Source: an uncultured Bacteroidales bacterium (GTDB lineage: Bacteria > Bacteroidota > Bacteroidia > Bacteroidales > UBA932). Taken from it: a stretch of 64,000 bases of DNA. Below the pieces are notes generated by a model. It was not told the origin of the DNA. It saw nothing but the letters and a program-made list of their open reading frames with translations, and searched no databases. Positions 15,609-23,303 of this stretch are shown here, one piece after another. Location of the stretch: NCBI GenBank assembly GCA_946403855.1, contig CAMJBH010000008.1, forward strand, positions 1 through 64,000, given 5' to 3'. The translations under genes and the position numbers were made by a program. The number at the start of each line of letters is the position of its first letter. Positions within the stretch are counted from its first letter, which is position 1.

Positions 15609-16272
15609 ATTTAGCCGTTATCGTTTTGCCTTCGGTATTATGCCATTTTAGGCTTATTATCTTACTTTCATCCCCTGTATCCGGGAGAGAATTGATGTCG
15701 AAACAAATGAGGCCGTCGCCCTGGGTTTGTTTTTTGTCGCCATGGGCATTATGCCTGAGTTCCAGGCTATAAGGATCGTCCGGATCCAACCCGGACACAA
15801 GGTAGAAATCGTGATGCACAGGGTGCTCACCCCACCATGTAGTATAAAACAGGGTCAGGTAGCCATCATCTGTTCCGGACATCCAGGAATATTCATTTAC
15901 ATCCAGGCCGTCGCTGCCGGCCACGGACGCATTATTTGTGAACACGCCTTCGTCTATTGGTTCCATCCAGTGGATATGCGCCCAGACCGGTCTGTCGCCT
16001 TTATCGATGTAGCTCAGCTGGGTCATGACCCTGTGCTGCCTTTCGAACACAATAGGCTCCGATGGATTTATTCGCACGCCTTTAGACCAAAGGTATGCGC
16101 TGCCGTCGGCATCTTGCTTAACGGTCGCCAGAATGGTCCTAGGGGCTCTCGAGGCATCTTTCTCACCGTCAGCGCTGTACGGCCTGTCATTTATATCGAA
16201 ATCGCCTATATTAGAGCAGGCCGAAGAAAGCAATATGGTAATCAGTAAAAAAAATACTCTATTTCTCATCAT
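15586..16272 (-). CDS. NigD-like lipoprotein
   Basis: A 228-residue protein with a lipobox (LLSSAC, cysteine at 19) and an all-beta mature part. The order of conserved segments (an N-terminal barrel with VKQDADGSAYLWSKGVRI, then HIHWMEPIDEGVF, a central D-rich region and a last sandwich ending TITAKFEFRSRK) fits the NigD family of Bacteroidales lipoproteins of unknown function. Its end overlaps the sigma factor gene, so expression is linked to that regulator. The start is a double ATG. Confidence 0.65.
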   Translation of the reverse strand: MMRNRVFFLLITILLSSACSNIGDFDINDRPYSADGEKDASRAPRTILATVKQDADGSAYLWSKGVRINPSEPIVFERQHRVMTQLSYIDKGDRPVWAHIHWMEPIDEGVFTNNASVAGSDGLDVNEYSWMSGTDDGYLTLFYTTWWGEHPVHHDFYLVSGLDPDDPYSLELRHNAHGDKKQTQGDGLICFDINSLPDTGDESKIISLKWHNTEGKTITAKFEFRSRK

Positions 16273-16379
16273 CCTTTAAATCCGTAAGGGCTTGAAATCT
16301 TGCATTCGAAAAATCTTTTTTAATGTAGATGCAAGAATAAGGGTCGCCTCGGGTTTATGATGTAAAAATACTGCTTTTT

Positions 16380-17879
16380 ATGAAAAAGTCACTCAGCATT
16401 CTGTTTTCCGCCCTCACTTTAATTGGACTCTCTTCGTGTATGAGATATTCTGACTACGACCGTTACCCGGACATGCCAAGTAACTACCGTGAAGAGAGCA
16501 ACATACAGGACCCCCTCGAAGGGGATTCCTTCGCAGATATTGAGGAGAATCCGTTCGTAAAGGTTTCCCAGCAGCCGGCATCGTCCTTTTCCATCGATGC
16601 AGACGGAGCCTCATACGCATATATGAGAAGATGTCTGAACGCCGGGCGCAAACCTGCCGCAAATTCTATACGCACGGAAGAATTTCTGAATTACTTCACA
16701 TTCGACTACCCTTCTCCCACGGGCGAAGAGACTCTTGCCCTGAATGCAGAGATCGGCGACTGTCCCTGGGCTAAAGGCCATAAACTGCTCAGGATAGGTC
16801 TTAAGGGCAAACCGGTGAGCGACGCGGACATGCCAAAAGCCAATTTTATCCTTCTTGTGGACACTTCAGGGTCCATGGCCGGGGCCGACAGAATAGATTT
16901 GCTCAAGAGCGGGCTCTGCAACATGATAGATGCCATGAGGCCGGACGACAGAATATCTATAATCACCTACTCCGGCAAAGTGAGCAAGGTGCTTGAATCC
17001 ACCCTGGTCAAAGATGCCGAGGCCATCAAAAGAGCCATTATGAGCCTGATAGCAAGCGGCTCCACCGCTGGCGGAGAAGCCATGAAGATGGCATATGACG
17101 AAGCCGTCGAAAACTACATAGAAGGGGGCAACAACCGTATCATCATGTGCACCGACGGCGACTTCAATGTGGGCGTTACCTCCACCGAAGCGCTTGTAGA
17201 AATGGTAGAAAGCTACCTGGACAAGGGCATTTACCTGAGCATAATGGGCTTCGGTTCCGGTAATTACCAAGATCACAGGATGGAAGAACTTTCCAATCAC
17301 GGCAACGGCACCTACACATATATCGACTGCGAAGACGAGATGATGAAGGTCTTCGTTCACGAGCGCTCCCGTTTCTTCTCTGTGGCCAACGACGTCAAGT
17401 GCCAGGTGGTTTTCACGGAAAACGTGGACAGCTACCGCCTCATAGGCTATGAGAACCGGACAATGAGCAGTGAAGATTTCGATAACGACAAGAAAGACGC
17501 CGGTGAAATAGGTGCAGGTCAGACTGTTACCGCACTCTATGAGCTTATTCCCTCACAAACCATAACCGCGCATGCAAATGCTGCGTTTATCAATGTACGG
17601 TACAAGAGAACCCTCGGCGAAGACAGCTATCTGCTGACGCTCAACACCGGAATACCCACTATTGAGGACTTCAAGCCCAGTTCTGAATTCGGATTCGCCG
17701 CAGGCATTGCCGCTTATGCCCTAGCTCTCAGGGATTCAAAATACAAAGGCTCTGCAAGCCTGAGCATGGCCACAGACCTCGTGAAGCCTGCATCTGCTCC
17801 TGGCAAGGACGTGGATCCGCTGGGCCTCAGAAGCCAGCTGCTCGAGTTGATAGAGAAAGCCGGCGGGCTCCAGAATTAA
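16380..17879 (+). CDS. YfbK-like von Willebrand factor A domain lipoprotein
   Basis: A 499-residue lipoprotein (lipobox LSSC, cysteine 20) with an N-terminal vWF_N-like region, a central VWA domain at about 155-335 and a DUF3520-type C-terminal part. The metal-ion-dependent adhesion site is complete: DTSGS, the conserved threonine in GSTAGG, and TDGDFN. Members occur widely in Bacteroidetes and proteobacteria (YfbK); function is not firmly known, probably protein binding at the cell envelope. It is a single gene, divergent from the NigD-sigma operon and convergent with rsmA. Confidence 0.85.
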   Translation: MKKSLSILFSALTLIGLSSCMRYSDYDRYPDMPSNYREESNIQDPLEGDSFADIEENPFVKVSQQPASSFSIDADGASYAYMRRCLNAGRKPAANSIRTEEFLNYFTFDYPSPTGEETLALNAEIGDCPWAKGHKLLRIGLKGKPVSDADMPKANFILLVDTSGSMAGADRIDLLKSGLCNMIDAMRPDDRISIITYSGKVSKVLESTLVKDAEAIKRAIMSLIASGSTAGGEAMKMAYDEAVENYIEGGNNRIIMCTDGDFNVGVTSTEALVEMVESYLDKGIYLSIMGFGSGNYQDHRMEELSNHGNGTYTYIDCEDEMMKVFVHERSRFFSVANDVKCQVVFTENVDSYRLIGYENRTMSSEDFDNDKKDAGEIGAGQTVTALYELIPSQTITAHANAAFINVRYKRTLGEDSYLLTLNTGIPTIEDFKPSSEFGFAAGIAAYALALRDSKYKGSASLSMATDLVKPASAPGKDVDPLGLRSQLLELIEKAGGLQN

Positions 17880-17898
17880 TTCCTGGTGGCCCACCGGT

Positions 17899-18699
17899 TT
17901 AACCTACGATTAGACGGGTGAGCAGGACATAATCCTCGACCCCGAGCCTTTCGGCCCTGAGGTCAAGCAGGTCGGAATCCAGAGTTTTGGAATCAGGAAC
18001 AAGTGGCTTAAGGGCATTGCGGAGCGTCTTCCTGCGCTGGTTGAAGGCCGTTTTGACAACGGTTTTGAAGAGCTTTTCGTCGCAGCCCAGAGAAGTGCGG
18101 CTGTTACGCGTGAGGCGTATCACTGCCGACTGAACCTTCGGTGGAGGGCTGAAAGCCCCGGAACCGACGGTGAAGCAGTACTCTATATCGTACCAAGCCT
18201 GGAGCAGCACGCTCAAAATGCCGTAGGTTTTGCTCCCCGGCTTTTCGGCAATACGTTCGGCAACTTCTTTCTGCACCATACAGACTACCTCCGGCACCTT
18301 GTCCTTGTGGTCAATGACCTTAAAGAATATTTGCGAAGATATGTTGTAGGGGAAATTGCCTATTATTTTGAACTGCCCGGGAAAAATCCGGTCGAGGGGA
18401 AGACGGAGGAAGTCGGCCTGCAGCAGTCGTCCCTGAATTCCGGGAAAATGCGTCAGAAGGTAGTCCACTGATTCTCCGTCCAGTTCAACCGCCTTGAGAT
18501 CAATGTCTTCACGCTGAAGCAGATACTGCGTAAGGACACCCATGCCTGGACCGATTTCCAGGACGGGGATTGTAGTCCCGCAGGGATCGTTGTCCAGAAC
18601 CTCCGTTCTGGACAACGTTTCGACGATGCGGCGGGCGATTGACTGGTCGGTCAGGAAGTGCTGCCCCAGGGCCTTTTTTGCTCGAACCTCCATTGTCAC
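17899..18699 (-). CDS. rsmA: 16S rRNA dimethyladenosine transferase
   Basis: Dimethylates two adjacent adenines in the 3' terminal hairpin of 16S rRNA (the KsgA reaction). The 266-residue length is normal. It starts with KKALGQHFLTDQ, has the SAM-binding LEIGPGMGVLTQYLL, and the catalytic motif NFPYNISSQI. The first codon overlaps the mrp stop by 4 bases (ATGA), so it is the last gene of a coupled operon; a second ATG two codons on is equally possible. Confidence 0.95.
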   Translation of the reverse strand: MTMEVRAKKALGQHFLTDQSIARRIVETLSRTEVLDNDPCGTTIPVLEIGPGMGVLTQYLLQREDIDLKAVELDGESVDYLLTHFPGIQGRLLQADFLRLPLDRIFPGQFKIIGNFPYNISSQIFFKVIDHKDKVPEVVCMVQKEVAERIAEKPGSKTYGILSVLLQAWYDIEYCFTVGSGAFSPPPKVQSAVIRLTRNSRTSLGCDEKLFKTVVKTAFNQRRKTLRNALKPLVPDSKTLDSDLLDLRAERLGVEDYVLLTRLIVG

Positions 18700-19751
18700 C
18701 CAAGTTTATGTGCAAGGCGTCCGGCAAGGTCCAGGAAGGCCTGCGCGTCAGGACGGGTGCCCAATGCCGCCGGCTCACCCGAGTCGCCGCTTTCGCGTAT
18801 GCTCTGCACAAGAGGGATGCGCCCAAGCAGTTCTATACCCAGGTCATCGGCCATGCGCGCTCCGCCGTCTTTTCCGAAAATGTAGTATTTCTCGTCCGGA
18901 TGCTCGGCGGGAGTGAACCATGCCATGTTCTCGACCAGGCCGAAGATGGGCCTGTCTATTCCCTTATTACGGAACATGTTGGCGCCTTTCTCCACATCGG
19001 AGAGAGCCACTTCCTGAGGGGTAGTGACAAGCAGCGCACCCTCGACAGGAATATCCTGAAGGAGGCTGATGTGAATGTCTCCGGTTCCCGGGGGCATGTC
19101 GATCAGGAGGAAGTCCAGCACGCCCCATTTGACCTGAAGGATCATCTGCTTGAGAGCGTTGCAGGCCATGGGTCCGCGCCATATCAGCGCCTGGCCCCTC
19201 TCGGCGAAGTAGCCTATGCTCATCCACTTCACGCCATATTTTTCCAGCGGAATGATAAGTTCCTTTCCGTCAATCTCTTCAGCCATGGGCGAAGCCCCCT
19301 CGGTGCCCGTCATGAGCGGCACCGACGGGCCATATACGTCGGCATCGGCAAGACCCACCTTATAGCCCAGGCGTGCGAGAGCGCATGCGAGGTTGACAGC
19401 TACGGTGGATTTACCCACGCCGCCCTTGCCTGAGGCCACCCCAATGATGTGACGGACATTGCGCAGGCACTCGGTGTCGAATTCGAGCCCCTTCTTTTTG
19501 GGCGCGGCGTCTTCGAGCACCACGGTATCTACCACGGGGTCCTTTACCCCGCCGCGGATGAGCGCGGCGCGGCAAGCCCCTATAAGATATTCAGCGAGAG
19601 GGTCACGCCTCTTGGGAAAACCCAGAGTGACCCGCACCCCGCCGTTCTGTATTTCGATGTTATTCACCATTCCGAGTTCAGTGACGCTACGGTCGCCACG
19701 GGCCGGATGGCGCACCTCGGAAAGAAGTTTAAGTATCTCGTTTTCAGTCAT
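18696..19751 (-). CDS. mrp: Mrp/NBP35-type iron-sulfur carrier ATPase
   Basis: A 351-residue protein: an N-terminal DUF59/MIP18-like domain (1-90), then a P-loop ATPase with the deviant Walker A GKGGVGKST near residue 106 and DADVYGPSVP. It carries and delivers Fe-S clusters. The usual CxxC near the C-terminus is absent; the equivalent region reads ENMAWFTPAEHPDEKYYIFG. From memory, several Bacteroidetes homologues share this loss. It overlaps both neighbours by a few bases. Confidence 0.88.
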   Translation of the reverse strand: MTENEILKLLSEVRHPARGDRSVTELGMVNNIEIQNGGVRVTLGFPKRRDPLAEYLIGACRAALIRGGVKDPVVDTVVLEDAAPKKKGLEFDTECLRNVRHIIGVASGKGGVGKSTVAVNLACALARLGYKVGLADADVYGPSVPLMTGTEGASPMAEEIDGKELIIPLEKYGVKWMSIGYFAERGQALIWRGPMACNALKQMILQVKWGVLDFLLIDMPPGTGDIHISLLQDIPVEGALLVTTPQEVALSDVEKGANMFRNKGIDRPIFGLVENMAWFTPAEHPDEKYYIFGKDGGARMADDLGIELLGRIPLVQSIRESGDSGEPAALGTRPDAQAFLDLAGRLAHKLG

Positions 19752-21859
19752 TATTTCACAATATTCATTTCGTCAAGCAGGTATCCGGCACCGCCGAATT
19801 TATCCACCATGAGGAGGACGTAGCGAATGTCCACGCAGATGCACCTCTGGAGGTTGGGCTCAAACATCACATCGCTGCTCATGGCCTCCCAGTTGCCGTC
19901 AAAAGCAAGTCCGATGAGGTTGCCGTCGGCATCCATGACAGGGCTGCCGGAGTTGCCGCCGGTAATGTCGAGGTTGGTGAGGAAGCAGGTCACAAGTTCG
20001 CCGTTGGCGTCGGCATACTGGCCGTAGTCTTTGTTCTCATAAATCTCTTTGAGCTTGGCAGGCACACGGAACTCGTAGTTGTCGGGGTCTTCCTTCTCCA
20101 TGACTCCGGCAAGGGTGGTGTAGTACTTATAAAGCACTCCGTCCTTGGGCTCATAGCTCTTGACCGTGCCGTAGGTAAGGCGGCAGGTCATGTTGGCGTC
20201 GGGATAGGAAGGTTCGCCCTTCTTCCACTCCAGAAGGCTCGCTGCATAGGCCTTGGTGGCCTGTGAGAGGGGCTGCTGGCTCTCCATAATCTGCCCGCGC
20301 AGAGGTACAAGTTTATCCACCAGTCCGTTAGCAAGCTGCACTGCAGGATCGGCCTTGAGCAGTTTGTCGGTAATTGGTTTGGAACGGAGCTTCTCTTCTG
20401 AAGTGAAGATACTCTTCTTGAACATGTTGTCCACAAAGCGGCGGGTGTCGATTTTGCGCAGGTCCTTGCCGTTGACCATCACGGCTTCGCCTTCGCCGGC
20501 ATTGGCCTTGTAGAAGTCGATAAGTGCTACAGCCACGTCTTTGTCCACGTCGGCGTTGTAATCTTCATACTGGCCGTGGAGCATCTCAAGGACGGTATTT
20601 ATGACCTCTGCATCATCGACCGGCATCTCGGGATTGGCTTTTGCAGCATTGCGGGACATCTCGAGGGAACGGGCCATGGCGGCGGCAAAGCTCAGGATCT
20701 CAATGCGTCCGAGGCTCTCGTTGAGCAGGATGGCTTCTTCTGAAGGTGCCTTGGTGTCACTTACGCACTTTGCGATTTTTTCAACTGCGCCGCCCCATGC
20801 GCTGCTGCGCTGAGGATCGGCAGCAATCCATTCTGCCAGCTCCTTTTCTTTCTGCTGCTGACGGGGAATGATGCCCAGAGCCTCGAAAGCCTCTTTCTCG
20901 CCTATCCATTTCTTCCAGCCGTTGGACGATCCGGAATACTTGCTGGCGTACTGCAGGCCCACTTTCTCGTCGGCACGCATGGCCTTCCAGAGTATGTCCT
21001 GACGAATGCCGCGGGCTGCGATGCGGATGTTGTTCGACTCCAGCATCTCTTGGAGCTGAGCGGAGGTCTGGAAGCGCTGGGTGCTTCCGGGATAACCCAT
21101 AATCATGGCGAAATCGCCTTCCTGTACACCCTTGAGCGACACTCCGAGGAACTGGCGGGGCACCATGGGGACATTTTCTTCCGAGTAATCTGCGGGCTCG
21201 TTATCGGGACCTGCATACACGCGGAACATGGAGAAATCGCAGGTGTGACGAGGCCACATCCAGTTGTCGGTGTCTCCTCCGAACTTGCCTGCCGATGCAG
21301 GAGGCGCACCCACGAAGCGCACATCGCGGTACACCTTGGACACTATCAGGTAGAATACGTTCTCGTTGTAGAAGCTGGAAATGCGCACCTGGCAGTTGGG
21401 GTTGGCGGCCTGGGCCTCCTTGATGAGCTCCTGACGCGATGTTCCGGCATTGATGGCGTCGGTCACGTCGGTCATGCTCTGAAGGAAACGCACGGTGAGG
21501 CCGGGCACGGGAAGCTCTTCCCCGCGATTCTTCGCCCAGTAGCCATCTTCCAGGTAGTTGTGTTCTGTGGAAGAGAGTGCCTGAATGGCGCCGTAGCCGC
21601 AGTGATGATTGGTCACCAGAAGGCCGCTGCCGGATATGATCTCTCCGGTGCATCCGCCTCCGAACTGTACGATTGCGTCTTTGATGGACGAATTGTTGAC
21701 GCTGTAGATCTGCTCCGGAGTGAGTCTGGAGCCCAGGTTCTTGAGAGCGTCGGCGTTCATCTTTTCGAGCAGGGGCAGAAGCCACATGCCCTCATCGGCG
21801 CGAAGGGTCGCCGGCACAAGCAACATGACGCAAAGAAGCGCAGTAAGTAATTTCTTCAT
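19751..21859 (-). CDS. dpp7: S46 family dipeptidyl peptidase, DPP7 type
   Basis: A 702-residue periplasmic serine exopeptidase with a signal peptide cut after LRA. The catalytic triad motifs are present: TNHHCGY, the aspartate region [15 protein letters not shown], and TGGNSGSPV. Eighteen residues after the serine stands glycine (FDGNW), the position that gives DPP7 its preference for hydrophobic P1 residues (Gly673 of the Porphyromonas enzyme). It releases dipeptides from peptide N-termini. It sits in a tight operon with rnhB upstream and mrp overlapping by one base (TAATG). Confidence 0.92.
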   Translation of the reverse strand: MKKLLTALLCVMLLVPATLRADEGMWLLPLLEKMNADALKNLGSRLTPEQIYSVNNSSIKDAIVQFGGGCTGEIISGSGLLVTNHHCGYGAIQALSSTEHNYLEDGYWAKNRGEELPVPGLTVRFLQSMTDVTDAINAGTSRQELIKEAQAANPNCQVRISSFYNENVFYLIVSKVYRDVRFVGAPPASAGKFGGDTDNWMWPRHTCDFSMFRVYAGPDNEPADYSEENVPMVPRQFLGVSLKGVQEGDFAMIMGYPGSTQRFQTSAQLQEMLESNNIRIAARGIRQDILWKAMRADEKVGLQYASKYSGSSNGWKKWIGEKEAFEALGIIPRQQQKEKELAEWIAADPQRSSAWGGAVEKIAKCVSDTKAPSEEAILLNESLGRIEILSFAAAMARSLEMSRNAAKANPEMPVDDAEVINTVLEMLHGQYEDYNADVDKDVAVALIDFYKANAGEGEAVMVNGKDLRKIDTRRFVDNMFKKSIFTSEEKLRSKPITDKLLKADPAVQLANGLVDKLVPLRGQIMESQQPLSQATKAYAASLLEWKKGEPSYPDANMTCRLTYGTVKSYEPKDGVLYKYYTTLAGVMEKEDPDNYEFRVPAKLKEIYENKDYGQYADANGELVTCFLTNLDITGGNSGSPVMDADGNLIGLAFDGNWEAMSSDVMFEPNLQRCICVDIRYVLLMVDKFGGAGYLLDEMNIVK

Positions 21860-21860
21860 A

Positions 21861-22472
21861 TCAAAACAATGTTGGTTCTAATTCTTTAGGGTGGAAGCTG
21901 CGACGGTGTTCGGCAGTAAGGCCAAGCCGCCGTATCGCGTCTATATGTTCCGGGGTGGGATATCCGGCATTGTGTTCCCAACCGTAACCCGGGTACTGCC
22001 GGGCAAGTTCCTCCATGCGGGCGTCGCGCCATGTTTTGGCAAGCACCGACGCAGCGGCTATGCTGGCATAGGTTGCGTCCCCATGGACCACTGTAGCATA
22101 AGGAATGCCGTCGAAAGGAATGAAACGGTTGCCATCCACAAGCAAAAAATCCGGCCGCACCTTCAGTGCTGCGACAGCTCTTTGCATGCCTGTGATGCTG
22201 GCTTTCAAGATGTTGATCCGGTCTATCTCTTCCGCCTCCACGGCCACCACCGCCCATGATATGGCTTCCCGTTCGATGACAGGGCGCAGGGTCTCCCTCG
22301 CCTTGCGGCTCATCTGCTTGGAGTCGTTCAGGAGCGGGTGGTGAAAATCCTGCGGCAAGATCACGGCTGCGGCATACACGGGACCTGCCAGGGGACCGCG
22401 ACCGGCCTCGTCAAGGCCCGCCTCGAGGCGGCCTTTTTCCATGTAGCTGAGCAGATTGATATTCCCGCGCAT
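21861..22472 (-). CDS. rnhB: ribonuclease HII
   Basis: Removes ribonucleotides from DNA and RNA from hybrids. It carries the [14 protein letters not shown] active-site strand, LLVDGN, and the downstream [10 protein letters not shown] motif with the acidic residues of the DEDD site. The start chosen is the ATG at 22472, giving 203 residues, because the more upstream TTG lies inside the -7 promoter element. It heads the operon rnhB-dpp7-mrp-rsmA. Confidence 0.93.
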   Translation of the reverse strand: MRGNINLLSYMEKGRLEAGLDEAGRGPLAGPVYAAAVILPQDFHHPLLNDSKQMSRKARETLRPVIEREAISWAVVAVEAEEIDRINILKASITGMQRAVAALKVRPDFLLVDGNRFIPFDGIPYATVVHGDATYASIAAASVLAKTWRDARMEELARQYPGYGWEHNAGYPTPEHIDAIRRLGLTAEHRRSFHPKELEPTLF

Positions 22473-22478
22473 AATTTG

Positions 22479-22486
22479 CAAATATA
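22479..22486 (-). promoter_or_regulatory. -7 element TATATTTG of the rnhB operon
   Basis: Perfect TAnnTTTG match six bases before the rnhB ATG, predicting a leaderless or very short leader message. Confidence 0.6.
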
Positions 22487-22526
22487 GTTACAAATGCACA
22501 AAATGCCAACTGCTTCAAGAGCTATA

Positions 22527-22865
22527 TTACTTGGACACTTTCAGCAGAGAATTTTCGAGCAGGCTACTTAAGGTTTTGATTCTCAGGCTGAGCTCTTCGA
22601 TACGTGCTTCCAGGGCATCAATCCTGTCTGAAAGGTCGCCTTCGGACAAATAGCCTCGCATGAGGCCGCCGCCGAGCAGTATTTCTTCTTCGCTCAAACC
22701 GGACACTTCGGAAAGTTTGGCCATATTGCGATTCAGCAACCTGGTCTTTCCGAGCTCGAAATTGCTGTAGGTGGAACGCTCGATACCCATCTTGTCGGCC
22801 ATTTCGTCCTGCGAATAGCCGAGAGAGATGCGGACACGCCTAATATTTTCATGCAATTTGTCCAT
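22527..22865 (-). CDS. XRE-family helix-turn-helix regulator
   Basis: A 112-residue regulator: an N-terminal HTH_3 domain (ENIRRVRISLGYSQDEMADKMG, then IERSTYSNFELGKTR) and a C-terminal heptad-like helix (LSDRIDALEARIEELSLRIKTLSSLLE) likely to form a coiled coil. The start is the ATG of MDKLHEN because a -7 element lies between it and the more upstream in-frame codons. Targets are unknown; it stands alone behind rnhB. Confidence 0.85.
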   Translation of the reverse strand: MDKLHENIRRVRISLGYSQDEMADKMGIERSTYSNFELGKTRLLNRNMAKLSEVSGLSEEEILLGGGLMRGYLSEGDLSDRIDALEARIEELSLRIKTLSSLLENSLLKVSK

Positions 22866-22882
22866 AAAATCGAAACGCAACG

Positions 22883-22890
22883 CAAAAATA
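22883..22890 (-). promoter_or_regulatory. -7 element TATTTTTG of the XRE regulator
   Basis: TAnnTTTG match 17 bases before the ATG at 22865; it fixes the start of the regulator. Confidence 0.55.
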
Positions 22891-23078
22891 ATTGTTCTTA
22901 ACTTATTAAACCATAGCGCTTTTATGGACATTTTTCTATAAAAATCAGACAAAAGCTTAAAAAATCAGCAAAATCATACTTTGACCCCCACATTTACCCC
23001 CTCCCAAAAGTTGCAAATTCCGACACATCTGTCCAACTTTGCAACACAAAAGTGCACAATACGCACACTTTACAAACA

Positions 23079-23267
23079 ATGAAAGAGAAAACATATACGA
23101 AGTTTTATTCGCTGCTGGAGTCGGGTAGTTTCAGCAGTTTCGAAGCAATTTGCAGGCGCCTCGGCGTGTGCCCGGACGACATGGACGAGCAACTGATGAA
23201 CGAATTAGGATACTCCGGCAGTCAGGTCTTTGATTATTATTTTGGTAATCGGTGTAAAAATTATTAG
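23079..23267 (+). CDS. small hypothetical protein before EF-G2
   Basis: A 62-residue, mostly helical protein (MKEKTYTKFYSLLESG, FEAICRRLGVCPDDMDEQLMNELG). The pattern FEAICRRLGVCPDDMDEQL resembles the recognition end of small HTH-like proteins in Bacteroidales, but I cannot name a family. The ATG at 23079 is preferred over a GTG nine codons upstream. It ends five bases before the -7 element of the next gene, so the two could be read separately. Confidence 0.6.
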   Translation: MKEKTYTKFYSLLESGSFSSFEAICRRLGVCPDDMDEQLMNELGYSGSQVFDYYFGNRCKNY

Positions 23268-23272
23268 ATTTG
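23241..23272 (+). promoter_or_regulatory. promoter TTTG / 20 bp / TAGATTTG of fusA2
   Basis: -33 TTTG (23241-23244) and -7 TAGATTTG (23265-23272) at 20-base spacing, giving a leader of about 25 bases for EF-G2. It overlaps the end of the small upstream gene. Confidence 0.7.
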
Positions 23273-23303
23273 CAGACTTTGATAATTAACAACACCTAAT
23301 ACA

